64,000 nt of DNA, taken from Paratinospora sagittata. Taxonomy: Eukaryota; Streptophyta; Magnoliopsida; Ranunculales; Menispermaceae. The stretch spans positions 5,701,501 through 5,765,500 of the forward strand of contig CM069607.1 in NCBI GenBank assembly GCA_035771175.1, read 5' to 3'. The notes under the pieces were generated by a model that was not told the origin of the DNA, made no database searches, and worked only from the letters and a program-made list of their open reading frames with translations. Below, one piece after another: positions 1-12,200 of the stretch. The position numbers were made by a program, and so were the translations under genes. Position 1 is the first letter of the stretch. The number at the start of each line of letters is the position of its first letter.

Positions 1-2358
1 ACAACCCGAGCCTTTTTATTTCAAAATACTATGCTTAAGTCCTATTGGGGGGAAGTTGTCCTTACTGCAACACACCTTATTAACTGCCTACCATCCCGGA
101 CCCTTGGTTTCAAAAGTCCTATGGAAAAGCTATGTCAATTTTACCCTAAGCTCAAAATCTCCAATAATCTTATACTTAAGATATTTTGGGTGTGTATCAT
201 TTGTCCATGTTCACCAACCCAACAGTGGGAAGTTGGACCCCAAAGCTCTCAAGTGTGTTTTTGTCGGATACTCTTCCACTCAAAAGGGATATAAATGCTA
301 TCATCCGCCATCAAAGAAATTCTTTGTCTCTGCCGATGTCACTTTCTGTGAACCTAAGCCCTATTTTTCCGCTCCTCCTCTTCCGGGGGAGAGTGTCATC
401 ATGGAAGACAAGGATCGGAACTCCCTTGATAACCCTTTTGATCTTTTTGGCCCTTTTAACCTCCAACAAGCCAAACCCAAATCTCCTACACCCTTTGTAC
501 CCAATGATGAACCTAAGGATCGGATGACTGGACAAATGTACTCAAAGAAGAAAGCTGCAGTTCCTGAACCGATGCAAGTTCAAGAATCTGAACCAATCCC
601 TGAAAATGAGGTAACAAATCCTGAACCCTCCTTACAAATTTCATTAGTTCCTGAAACTAACAATGATCCTTTAGCCTCTGAACCTGACAATGATCTTCTC
701 ATTGCCATTAGAAAGGGCACAAGGGAATGCACTAAACATCCCTTGCATCCACTATCTCATGTTGTATCCTTTGAGAAGTTCTCACCAACCCATAAGAGTT
801 TCCTTACCAACCTGAACAACATCCAGACTCCTACATCATTATCCGAGGCTTTATCTAATACAAATTGGAAACAAGCTATGAATGTGGAAATGGAAGCCCT
901 GGAGAAAAATACAACATGGGAGTTGGTAGACTTGCCTGCAGGAAAGAAACCTGTGGGATGCAAATGTGTTTATACAGTAAAATACAAAGCAGATGGGTCC
1001 CTAGAGCACTACAAGGCAAGATTAGTAGCCAAAGGATATACTCAGACATATGGTGTGGACTATCAAGAGACATTTGCTCCGGTTGCAAAAATGAATATTG
1101 TGAGACTTCTTTTGTCATTGGCAGCTAATTATAACTCGGATCTGCAACAATTTGATGTAAAGGATGCATTTTTACCTGGGGATTTAGAAGAAGAAATCTA
1201 TATGGAAGTGCTTCCAGGATTTGGCACCACTGATAAAGTGTGTAAATTGAAAAAGGCCCTGTATGGACTTACACAATCTCCGAGGGCATGGTTTGGTCGG
1301 TTTGCCAAAGTAATGATAAATATGGGATATAGACAAAGCCAAGGAGATCACACTCTGTTTATTAAGCACTCGACTTCAGGGGGAGTTACAGCTCTATTAG
1401 TGTATGTTGATGACATCATCATGACAGGAAACAATGAGAATAAGAGACAAAATTTGAAGCAGTGTTTGACCAAAGAATTTGAGATCAAGGAACTAAGGAG
1501 ATTAAAATACTTCCTAGGGATTGAAGTGGCACACTCTAAACAGGGAATCTTTATTTCTCAACAGAAGTACATTACAAACCTTCTTAAAAAACAGGGAAGC
1601 TAGCATGCAAACCAATGAATACTCCTATTGATCTTAATCACAAGCTTGGAGAAGCTGAAGAAGTGCTGACTATTAATAAGGAGATGTATCAAAGACTAGT
1701 AGGAAGACTCATCTATCTCTCTCACACAAGACCTGATATTGCATATGCAGTAAGTGTAATAAGTCAGTTCATATACAACCCTAAAGATATTCATTTGTAA
1801 GCAACTAATCGCGTTTTACAGTATCTTAAAGGGACTCCAGGACAGGACATCTTATTTAAACGACACACAGGAGTGGTTCTTGAAACATATACTGATTCAG
1901 ACTATGCTGGTTCAGTAGTTGACAGAAGATCAACTACTGGATATTGTACGTTTCTTGGTGGGAATTTGGTGACATGGCGAAGTAAAAAGCAAAATGTAGT
2001 GGCCAGATCTAGTGTTGAAGCAGAATTCCGAGCAATGGCACAAGGGGTTTGTGAGCTATTATGGTTCCAGATAATTTTGACAGATTTGAAGATACACTGG
2101 GATGGCCCTATGAGACTCTATTGTGACAATAAATCTGCAATTAGCATTGCCCATAACCCAGTTCAACATAATAGAACCAAACATATAGAGATTGATAGAC
2201 ACTTTATTAAAGAGAAGCTTGATAGTGGGTTGATCTGTACTCCATATGTGTCTACCAATAATCAGCTCGCCGGTGTGCTCACTAAAGGGTTAAACCATAC
2301 TGCATTTCAAGCAAATGTGTCCAAGCTGAGAATGGTAAACCTTTTTTCACCAGCTTGA
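1..2358 (+). pseudogene. Ty1/copia retrotransposon pol remnant (integrase end, reverse transcriptase, RNase H)
   Basis: This is the 3' half of a copia polyprotein; the 5' part lies beyond the left edge. The order is integrase C-terminal region (frame 1 from base 1), a variable linker, reverse transcriptase with the YVDD catalytic box near 1407-1420, then RNase H with TDSDYAGS near 1891-1914 and the terminal KHIEIDRHFI block. Integrase before RT is the copia gene order. Three lesions are visible: a frameshift at the T run 184-187 (frame 1 to 2), a frameshift at the A run about 1585-1592 (frame 2 to 1), and an in-frame TAA at 1798-1800. The rest of the frame stays open to the TGA at 2356-2358. 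The element is therefore non-autonomous, but few lesions suggest a fairly young insertion. It lies opposite in orientation to the neighbouring SPCS3 gene. Confidence 0.93.
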
Positions 2359-2365
2359 GGGGGAG
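2357..2365 (+). other. Polypurine tract of the copia element
   Basis: A purine run (GAGGGGGAG) overlaps the pol stop codon and immediately precedes the LTR. This is the usual plus-strand primer position in plant copia elements. Confidence 0.8.
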
Positions 2366-2664
2366 TATTGTGGAGAAGAGCAAAATCTATGGGATTTATT
2401 TCCTTAAAGGAAAGATGATAATTTTAGTAGTCGTGGGATTTATTTCCTTTAAGGAAAGATGATAATTTTAGTAGTCGTTTTATTTAGCAGTTATAATTAT
2501 AGCTATATGTATGCATAGCCCTGTATGTCTATATATATATGGTGTCCCTCCATTAAGACATCATCAAGAATAAGAAAATATTCTCTCTCTTCTCCCGTGG
2601 ACGTAGGCCTTAGAGCTGAACCACGTTACATCTCTATGTCTTTCATTATTTTATTTTTACAACA
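2366..2664 (+). repeat. 3' LTR of the copia element
   Basis: The LTR begins right after the polypurine tract with TATTG, probably a mutated TGTTG, and ends in ACAACA near 2664. It contains a TATA-like stretch (about 2531-2540) and CT-rich sequence before its end. A 44-bp unit is duplicated in tandem at 2391-2434 and 2435-2478. No 5' LTR is in the window, so LTR identity and the target-site duplication cannot be checked. Confidence 0.75.
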
Positions 2665-4693
2665 GGTACAATTTGGAGTTAAAACACGCCAAATAAATAC
2701 AAAACAGGAATAACTGATTAAACAAGGCAACTCAAATGTAGCAATGGAAATCTTTAGCAATCAATAGCCCTTGAGAAGAAGAAGGCATTTTCCAATTCTG
2801 AACATACATATTATTATAATCAAGATACACCAAAGCACATGCTAGAGAGGCCAGTCCTTGATCTGTTCCAAGCCCAAGCATTTATAGTTTGTTTGCAATG
2901 AATTACATTTATTTTTAGCATATCCTACATTGAAAAGTTTAATCCTCCTAAATATGAGTTTCTACAAATTTTGTCACTCGTGCCACTCATCCACTTTGCA
3001 GAAGAGAAGTTCCAAGTTCTAATTTCCTACTTCTTCCAAGTTTTATGCTTCTAGCACATGTGGCTATGGGAGTGTGTTAGGTCATATACTTTTTCATGCT
3101 TCATTTTCCTTCTTATTTTTTCTCCCCTTGTAACCATCTTCTTGTTTAAACCACTTGCTATTGCAATACATCCGAAGTGCACAGTTGCTCATTGTTATCA
3201 AGATTCTGTGTCAGTCTTTTATTTGGTAGTTCGGTAGGTGACTTGTTCTTTCTTCATGCCAATTCATAATAACAAGGATCGAAAATTCAATTTCAACTCG
3301 ACTTCAGTCACGTGAAAATTGGAATTAATTCGGAGAAATTTAATTCGACATAGAGAACTTTTGTAAAAATTCGCTAAATTAGAGAAGTTTAGAGAATTTT
3401 CGCATATATGCTTAATTATCTAAATTTATTGTAGTATAAGATAAAAACTAATATAAATAAACACTTTTAATACATAAAAATATCAATAAGTGACCTAACA
3501 AAATCAATCTTGTTAAGTGGGTGATGAATTTGAAATGGTGACTTTTGGTCTTAATTCTTTTTCTTTATTTTGATATTTAATTTTGTGGTGGCTTGCTTCT
3601 CGACCATATACTTTGCTAGTTTAAATTCCACCATGCTTAATTTATTAGTTTATTATTTAAATGTATTATTTTTTAATCTTGTTTTATAAGCGTTAACTAA
3701 AAAAAGATGACTTTGAGAATTCTTTTAATTTATTTTTAAGTTTTTATCTTATTTCAACTTTATTTATTTATTTATTTGCTTCTTTTCTTTCTTTTTGGTA
3801 AAACATATCTCATAAACTACATAATTTGTTAGCTTGTTCAATTAATTTTTAAAATTTATATTGCTATGTTGGTTGATGAAATTGAAAATAATACATAATT
3901 ATTGGTATTTCTTTGTTTTTTATTGATGAAATAACATTTTTTTACTTCTCTGTCGAATTTTTGCATTTTTGAATTGAAAAATAGAAATTTTGTCAAATTT
4001 TTTGAATTATTTCGGCGAATTTTTGCATTTTTTATTTTACATCTACTTCGCACTTCGGTGGTAAAAAAAAGAAAAATAATTCATGAAAGTTTGCCGAATT
4101 TCAAGAAAATTTTGAACCATGCATAATAATTGAAGTGTGAAATACCTCAATGACAATATAAATCTGGATATTGATAACATAACTTACAACTCAATTTATT
4201 AGTTCTATATTTCCGATAAAACCTCCAACATAATTGGATCTTCACCTTGCTTCACTTAAGCATGGACATGAACTCGAACCTCATACCTCTTGCATTAGGA
4301 AGCCACAACAACTTAGGTTAGCTTGCTCTAGTTAAAGGCATCCAAAGAATTTTCTTGGTGGTGTATATTTATTACAGTTCTTTTGCTAGCTTTCTGCTAT
4401 TTTTCTTTCTCTAATCAATGGTGTTGGGGGCGCGGGGGCGGGGGCGGGGGGGCAAAAACATAACAGAAAATTTCCAAAATTAACATAGTGCAAGATCTAC
4501 TTCCTTCCACACCATAGCTCCCAATAACTCAATAACAACCACAAAATCCCCAATTTTCATCCCTATAACTACCGGTCAACGCCTAGTTCTAAACTCCGAT
4601 TCCAATAAAAAAAAAAACCTAAACCTAGTCACAACAAATGAAAGAACCAAAAATCGATCAACAGAAGTACGGGAAGAAGAATGGAATCTTTAC
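2665..4693. other. SPCS3 downstream/intron region with degenerate repeats
   Basis: No further SPCS3 exon was found on the minus strand. The stretch 3250-4140 is very AT-rich. On the minus strand 4255-4335 has a GGTTCGAGTTC box like the B box of a tRNA-derived SINE. A G-quadruplex motif lies at 4426-4452. Otherwise nothing recognisable. Confidence 0.5.
4426..4452 (+). other. G-quadruplex-type motif
   Basis: Four runs of 5, 5, 5 and 7 guanines are separated by loops of 1-3 bases (runs at 4426-4430, 4434-4438, 4440-4444, 4446-4452). The G-rich strand is the template strand of SPCS3, inside its second intron. Confidence 0.8.
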
Positions 4694-5021
4694 CTCATCG
4701 TTTCCGTTCGGTTGCTTCTGAAACCAATTGATATTCAGTACCTAACAGAAACATAAAATCAGTAAAAGATTACGATCAAGTAGCGGAAGAAAAAAAACAT
4801 CCAAAACTTGCGATTGTCGAAGCAGATCAGAAGAAAGAGTTGGAAGATGTAATTGAGAGTTGAAAGAGAGAGAGAGAAAGAGCGGGAGTAGTCACTTGAA
4901 CTTGAGCGGTGGGAGAAGGAACGTGGAGGTTGTCGGAGAAAGAGGCCATTGCGCACATCACCGCCAGAATCGTCACCGCGAACGTTATCAGAGCGTTCGC
5001 TCTGTACCCAAACGAATGCAT
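4694..5021 (-). CDS. SPCS3: Signal peptidase complex subunit 3, exons 1 and 2 (partial)
   Basis: Exon 1 is complement(4896..5021), 42 codons starting [11 protein letters not shown]; exon 2 is complement(4694..4741), 16 codons ([16 protein letters not shown]). Both match the N terminus of plant SPCS3/SPC22, a small single-span ER membrane subunit of the signal peptidase complex that supports cleavage of signal peptides. The hydrophobic anchor is residues 11-28. Splice sites are CAA|GTGACT, TTAG|GTA and GAG|GTAAAG, all phase 0, with a 154-bp first intron. The luminal domain (about 110 more residues) is missing from 2665-4693, so it either lies left of the copia element or has been lost. The family assignment is firm; whether this locus is intact is unknown. 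Confidence 0.88.
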
Positions 5022-5422
5022 TTTCTTCTTCTTCTTCTCTCTCTCTTTCTCGCTGTTGTGTTCTGTGTTCGAGGTCGAGAACGAAGACAGAAAAAAATGC
5101 GAGGTTGTTATATGTCCAAGGGTGTAATTCGCGAGTGAGTGCCACGTGGGAAATGCAATGTTCTAATCTGTCACGTTTGCCACGTGGTTCTGTATGATTG
5201 GCTTCCAAGCGAGGTCCGTTATTGACTCAATGTCAAAACAACTTAAAACTACTCAACCAACCAATGGCTGGCTAAAGGAAAAAATTATGACTTATAATAT
5301 TTAAGGAGAGCTTTATTGTTTGTGTACGTATATACATTTACATGTCTTAAAATTTGCAAATATGAAAAAATAAACGAATAAAATTTTCAAATTAAATAAA
5401 AGTAATTTATTATCAACAAGGG

Positions 5423-5572
5423 ATTGGTTTGCCGGTTAGGAGAGCGAATTACGAGATGCAGTTGAAGAACTTATTACGAGTTCGAGCCTGCTCTCGTCTA
5501 TCTCTGTTGAGAGAGGTACGATTGCCCCTGCAAATCTTCGAATTCAAAAAAAAAAGTCTCGCAAAAAAAAAG
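5423..5572 (+). mobile_element. tRNA-derived SINE-like sequence
   Basis: An A-box-like segment (GCCGGTTAGGAG), a B-box-like CGAGTTCGAGCC about 50 bp further on, and two A-rich runs at the 3' end (about 5546-5572) give the organisation of a plant SINE. Clear target-site duplications were not found, so the limits are approximate. Confidence 0.45.
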
Positions 5573-6184
5573 GACATTTAACAGTGTCGAAAAATCGATA
5601 CCAAAAACAAAATGTGATTAATTTTTCTTTTTTTCTTATTTATATTCATTTATGCTTCACAACTCAATTCACTAGTGAAAACCTTTTTTTTGCTTATATT
5701 GTCTTTGCAACCATTGGCTTTGTTAATAGAAGATACATCAGCCAATTTCTTAAAGGGAAGAAGATCTTATGAAAATGTACTCTAAAACTAGTTAAGAAGA
5801 TTTATTTCAAACACTAACTATGCATTTTCACATAGGAGTAATATGTATTTATACATATTTTACTGCACACTATCCATTGAGTACATTAGAAACCCTCTTC
5901 TAATTTAATATCATCATTCAAATGTTTATGATCATGTGTTTTAAGAACCACGAACTAAACCCCTTGTACAAATTACGTATCAATATATGATTCAAGTGAT
6001 TATTGCCCTTATTTGTTTTACAACTGCCTGTACTTTTTTTTTTTTTTTAAGTCAAGGGCATCGGGGCGCCCACCCTATTAGTCCTGTGGAACACGATCAT
6101 AAATATCTAAGGAAGTCGTTGTATAATTGGGAAGACTGAAATCAAGATCTATTATATAGTAGAACCTTATGTCTCTCAACTCCG

Positions 6185-6328
6185 CCACCCGCCCAATCTA
6201 ATGTTGGGTAAAACCGCTTGCACATTCAAATTAATGATTAAAACCCCTCTCCTCAGCCACCCGCCCAATCTAATGTTGGGTAAAACCGCTTGCACATTCA
6301 AATTAATGATTAAAACCCCTCTCCTCAG
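6185..6328 (+). repeat. Perfect 72-bp tandem duplication
   Basis: Unit 6185-6256 is repeated without a mismatch as 6257-6328. It lies about 250 bp beyond the 3' end of the NIP coding region, in its likely downstream flank. Confidence 0.95.
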
Positions 6329-6575
6329 GCAATTGAGTTTTTCTTGAAAATGTCACGTCCAGCTGCTTTCTTGCTACAGTGAATGGTGGAGGTTGAGAGA
6401 AAAATAAAGAAAAAAGGCAAAATACTTGAATTACTCATCTGATGATTTCTTCCAACTCTGACTTTAACAAGACATTGAGAGAATAGTGAGGACTAGTGTA
6501 CATTACAATCATATATATGTATATATGTAATGTATGTATATACGAATGTATGTATATGGTGTAAGATATCGATCA

Positions 6576-7868
6576 CTAGGAAGTGGGCAGGCGAGATTGG
6601 CGTTGAAGCCGCAACATTCGATGAACAAAAGCCCCGAGAACGGCTCCCACAGTTGGAGCAAGAATGTACAACCATATGTCGTCTAACCTCCATGAAACAA
6701 TGGCAGGACCTAATGACCTTGCAGGATTCAATGATCCTCCTGAAACAGGCCTACATAGAGGAATGAATACCATTAATTGAGCTTTGTGCAACATTGCAAT
6801 GGAATTCAAACTAAACAGATTATATAATCCATACCCTGTGATAAGTATTGAGAGTGCAATTGCCACCCCAACTACAAAACCAGAAACCTGACCAGCCTGC
6901 AAAAACATTGTTATTAGTTAGCTAAGTAGATGCATTATTGAAATTTATATTATCAAGTATGACTAGTAGTATCACACATTACATAAATCTCAATCTTACA
7001 ACATATGGTTCACTTGAGATTGATGCAGCCAAGAACATGATGATGAATGTGGCCATTAGCTCTGCCCAAAATGCCGGCTTTCGCCCATTGACAGGCTGAG
7101 TGAGCACTGTATGTGTCTCAATGTTATAAACAGACTTCCCCACATATGTTCCAAACACTGATCCTATAATTTGCGCCAAAATGTAGAAGGGAACCTGCAA
7201 ATTAAAACAGTAATGAAGTAATGAACCATCAGTCTAGAATTATATGTTCATGTATATAGAATCATCTGACTTAAAAGAAATTTGTAAGAAAAATTAAAGG
7301 TGAAGTATATATATAATACTACCCTGGGCCATGGAAGTTGGCCTAAGGTTGCGAAGGCTACAGTGACAGAAGGGTTAACATGAGCACCCGAGATCGGTCC
7401 AATCGAAAATATCAGAACGATTATGGTTAAACCGCCGGTCGCTGCATACTCCAAGAGACCCACTTCTCCTCTCATTAACTGTGTGCTTGCTATGATACCA
7501 CACACACAGAACATCAAAATGAAGGTTCCCAACAGTTCTGCAAAAATCTGCAAAAAAAAAAAAAAAGGCAACTTCATAGATCTTGCTAATAAGATCAGGT
7601 GAGAAAGAATATATATATATATAAATAGTGTTTAATTTGATCTGATCATTTATGATTATGTTACCATTCGAACTGGATTCAGATCCCTCGAACATGTAAA
7701 GCAAAAAATCTTGATTTTATCCTCACTTGGAACATTAACATTAGAAGTTGAAGAGGATCCCATCTCTTGATCACTTCTGGATTCTCCTTCACTTGGACAC
7801 ATGATGTTATGATAATCAGATGACGACGTTGTTTCTTCTTCACAAGCACGCTTCATAAAGATCGACAT
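6576..7868 (-). CDS. NIP7;1: NOD26-like intrinsic protein, NIP7;1 type
   Basis: Five exons: complement(7665..7868), (7323..7547), (7000..7194), (6835..6896) and (6576..6750), giving 286 residues. All introns are GT-AG and the frame closes exactly. Six membrane spans and two half-helices of an aquaporin follow a hydrophilic, serine-rich N terminus. The pore boxes are NPS (residues 126-128) and NPA (237-239), the NPS/NPA pair of NIP7;1, and DLNPVRM plus the LLEYA segment in helix 2 also fit that subgroup. Arabidopsis NIP7;1 is an anther and pollen boric-acid channel whose helix-2 tyrosine is thought to gate the pore; the equivalent tyrosine appears to be Y102 here. The last intron is only 84 bp. 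It is divergent from the CCX gene, 1.4 kb apart. Confidence 0.93.
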
Positions 7869-9279
7869 GTCAATCCTTCTTTTCTAGCACAAAACATAGA
7901 ATATCAATATCAATATTCCTTTATTTAGGCCTTAAGATCAGGTGCCAAGAACATGTGTGGAGTAGAAAAGTGGCTTACTTAAGATAATGATTCCAATCGA
8001 AGTTAAAATATAATCATGAGAAAGTTATATATTTGTTGTTCACACAGATTGGGTCTCCAGGGTCTCTTGTTTCTGTCCATGCCATTGTTGTGTTGCTCCA
8101 ACCAAGGAGATAGACCAATTCATGCTTGTTTAGTTCCCCATTTTTCTCCCAACGACAATCTATATATGAAGAAAAGTTTGGTGAGCATATATAGATAGTG
8201 TACTGTAAGAAAATACCATACAACCTAGCTAAAGGGATAGATAATTTTTTTGATGATTTTATGCATCATTTGAAACAGTTCAACCAATATAAAAAATCAT
8301 CGCATTCGCGTGCAATGCATCTGATGAATTTGAAAACATGAATTGTATCAACTACCAAAGTACATGGCACCTTCTTCCCCCATTTTATGGTTTTGGAGTA
8401 AGGTGGTGTCTTAGGCTATCTTGAACTCATCATGAATTGATTTACTTCTCCAAGCCAATCAAAGACATATGAGTCCTATAGGATTTGTAAGGATTGATTT
8501 TCAATTGCCTAACTGTAGCCTTGGGTACTTTGGGCACCCTGAAAGAAGCACGTAAACCTGAAACCTACTAATACAAATAGGAAAGTGGACTCTTAGACAA
8601 CAAATGAACTTCTAAGCTTACATAACATTACAACCTAGAGGCTAAGAATATATTTGCAGCAAAAGGCTTAGGCGCAAACCATGTTACAAATAATATTGAA
8701 TTTTCCTGTATGAGAAATTGATCTCTAGTCACCCACGTGACTAAGAATACTATTGCCACGAGACGAACTAACTGGTCATTTGCAATTATCAATTTTTCTT
8801 ACCCAACCTAAGATATACACTATTCCATTGGGCAACCTCATTATAAAATTACTTTATTTATATTACCATAAGGATATATATTATTATTATTATTATTGTT
8901 ATTATTTGTTCTATAAAAATTAATGATTTAGTTAAAACCGTAAAATCAAATCGAACAGACGTATTAAGTTCAGTTCAACTTTTTGTGTGTTCGATTTGGA
9001 TTAGATTAAAAATTTAAAAATAAACTACCCTAAACTTAACAAACTAAAGTCAATATTATAATTTATATTAAATATATTATAAGATTTCATAACTATAAGT
9101 GTAATTCTTAATCATAAAATTATATATGTTTATTAATCCAAATCGAAATCACCCTAAACTCAAACACAGGTCTAAAGTTCAGAGAGCCTCTGATCAAACT
9201 GTCACAGTTGCAAAACACACACTATTATACCCACGTAACCGCTGCCACTGCCTTTCCAAGTGTCCTCCACTCTAATGGC
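7869..9279. other. Divergent intergenic region, NIP and CCX promoters
   Basis: 1.4 kb between two divergent start codons. It is AT-rich with a short ATT microsatellite at about 8881-8905. No repeat element or exon was recognised. Promoters of both genes must lie here, but no unambiguous TATA box was chosen. Confidence 0.5.
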
Positions 9280-12200
9280 ATGGCCTTCTTCTTCTCTCTA
9301 ACCACCTCCCTCCTCCTCCTCTCCTCCTTCCTCTTCTTCCTCATCTTCTCTCATCATTCCCCTCCCAATAATCCCTCAACAATCCCTCCTCGCAGATCCC
9401 TCTTCAACACCACTTCTTCTTCTTCTTCTTGCAATTCCGATTCCAATGGCGTTGGCTTCTTCTTCTTCTTCTTCAATTACACCTCCCTCCACTTCTGCCT
9501 CTTCAACCAAACCTTTCTCCTCTCAATCCCATTTCTCACTCTTATTCTCCTCCTTCACTTCTACTTCCTCGTCAAAACCGCCCAATCCCACTTCTCCCTC
9601 GTCGTCACCAAGCTCGCTTCCCACCTCAACCTCTCTCCGAGCATGGCCGCCGTGACCCTTCTCGCCCTTGGCAATGGCGCCCCCGACGTCTTCGCCTCCC
9701 TCGCCGCCCTCCGCTCGGGCCATCCCCGCACTGGCCTCGGCGCAATTCTTTCCGCCGGCACTTTCGTCTCCGCGTTCGTCGTCGGGTTTGTGGCGATCTA
9801 CGCCGCGCCGTTCTCCGTCGATCCCGCGCCGTTTGTTAGGGATGTGTTCTTTTACCTGATTGCGGCGTCGTCGCTGTTCTATGTGTATCTTAGTGCGGAG
9901 ATTTATGTTTGGCAGGCGGTGGGGTTTGTGGGGTTCTATGTGTTCTTTGTAGGGTTTGTGTTTTGGATGGATGTTGGAGGGAAGGAGGAGAAGGGATTGA
10001 GAAATTTGGATTGTGAGAGTGGTGGAGAGAAATTGAGGGTTTTGGAGGAGGAGAAGAAGAAGAAGCAAGATGATGATGATGGTGGATTTGGGATGATTAT
10101 GCTTCAAAAGGTATGGTTTTTGACTTTCGAGTGTTAATTTTCATTTGATTTGTCAAGCGAGAAAGTAGATATTAACATGGTTTTCATTATTTATCTAAGA
10201 TTGAGTTTTCTGTGCTGTATTTGTGATTGGCCTGCTTGTTAAACCCTTGATGATCTTAAACATGAGATTTTAGAGGTGGTATTTCTCTAATTAAAACTGT
10301 TTCCTGAACATATGAGAAGAAGCATCTCTTGTTTGCAATGCTTCCTTCAGTTTACACTTGGTTTTGTACTGCTATATACATTTTTGGGGTTTTAATGTTG
10401 CGTATGGTTTAATTTGTGATTCAAAAACAAGAATACAACACAGAAACAAAAATAATACCCTATATTGTGTGTGACACTCGTAGAATGTGATCGTGTGAAG
10501 TGGAACTTCAAAGAGCTGTCAAACTGTATGTCTAGTGGTGGATGCAATTAGCTGCAATATTTTGTTGTGGCAGCAGTAGTTGTGGTTGTGATAATTGTCA
10601 GAATGGTCGTTAAAGGGATTGCATTGCACTTGTAGGATGCTGCTGTGGTGGTGCAGTGTAACCATGTTAGGATGACCTTAAGTTGGTGCTGATTCTATTG
10701 TTGTTGTGGTGGTCATGGTAATTGGTGGACCGATGGCATTAGTAATGACGGAGAAACTCAAAGTAGATGTGAAAATGAAAGGAACAAAGGGAGAGGAGGA
10801 TCAAATATGAAAGGAGGTGTTATATTACTTGTGTAAAATAATAGAAATCAACAAATGCTTATAGATCATTTCTCTTCACAATGATATATGGCATGGCTCC
10901 TTCGAAATATCCTTCATTCTTATCTTCCATTCTGTATATCTGCATTTCTGTGGAGAAGTTTGGTTCGACCCAGCTATGCTCGTAGAGGCTAACTCTATTG
11001 CTCTTTCCCACTTCAACTCAATTGATTTCTCAGACTCAAGTAATACTTCTCTATATTAGTTACCAATTTATATTCTTCTTACCAATAGTATAGATTGGAG
11101 GTTTTAGAAAAGTGTACAAATGCATTGCCTCCAAAAGAAAGCCTTGTACACATGGAAATGAATTAATATCTTTGCAACAGCCTTTTCTTTTCTAGTTCTT
11201 ATTGCTGTTAAATTTATTTATTTAATGCTCCTTCAACTCTGACTGTTTGGCTAACACATTGCTGGTCTACAGCCATCATAAAGGAGGGCATTTGATTGAC
11301 AACTGGCATAAAACAATTTCTGACCAAACTTATGATTTTGAAAATAGAAAACTTTTTTATTTGCCAATGGTTTCCTTGTGAGTGATGTGCGTAATTGCCA
11401 CTTGGATACCATGGCAACTAGGCAAGGGATGTCATACTTTAGAAGCCACATGCAGCATTTGGGAATGTGACAATAATTGGGAAAGGTTCCCACTTCCCAC
11501 ATTGCAGCGTCTAGCGTGTAAGTAAGATATTCCAATATAATAAGGCTGCGTTTGGCATAGAATTTAAATTATGTTTTCTATTTTAAAAACAAAAAAGTAC
11601 AGAAAAACATAGAATCCATGTTTGGTTAGACAAAATCTTGTATTGGTTTCTTTGATAAATTTTTTAAAAATAGCCCATTTTCAGAAAACAACTAAAAGTC
11701 GTTTTCTAAAAATTGTTTTTCAATCTTATGCCAAACGCAGCCTAAAATTTTTGTCTAACAATTTGACAATCAAGGAGTTAAAACTTAAACCTAACTTACT
11801 GTTACTATTTTGGACTTGATGAGGAAATCAAGACTTCACTTTCCAGTAAGGGTCTTCATGTTTATATCACTGTCGTGGTATGTTTCAAGATCTGGCTTTT
11901 CAAATATAAAAAGTTTGATTTTAATGTGGAAGTGGCTATGGAACTCTGGTGGCAAAAAAAACTGGGATTTTGGATATGCATTCAGAGCATTGATTTTGGG
12001 GAGAGGGGACTTGGAGGGCTGAGATTTAACACTTAGTGATTCTGCAATTTGGCTTGGGTTTCCATGGGTGGGATTCCTGCAAGTAAATATGTTGGGATAT
12101 GTATTGGTTGTGTTTGGAAAGGCCATGAATTGATCGAGGTTGGGATGTGTATTGGTTGTGTTTGGAAAGGTCATGAATTGGTCAACAAATCTGTTCTAGT

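Larger units (their letters stand above)
5022..6575. other. SPCS3 5' flank and intergenic DNA before the NIP gene
   Basis: 5022-5270 is the SPCS3 leader and promoter, with a CT/GA-rich stretch and two CACGTG-type boxes (CCACGTGG near 5142 and 5179). 5423-5572 looks like a SINE. 6185-6328 holds a perfect tandem duplication. The remainder is AT-rich with nothing recognised. Confidence 0.5.

Noticed and set aside
4759..5208. 149-residue minus-strand frame across SPCS3 exon 1
   Set aside because: Different frame from the recognised SPCS3 exon, rich in simple repeats and running through the intron.
5423..5500. Possible tRNA gene from A- and B-box-like motifs
   Set aside because: No foldable acceptor or anticodon stem was apparent and an A-tail follows, so a SINE is more likely. 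The same applies to the other B-box hits.
9429..9839. Proline/arginine-rich frames on both strands over CCX exon 1
   Set aside because: Shadows of a low-complexity, C-rich coding exon whose real frame has the CCX motif.
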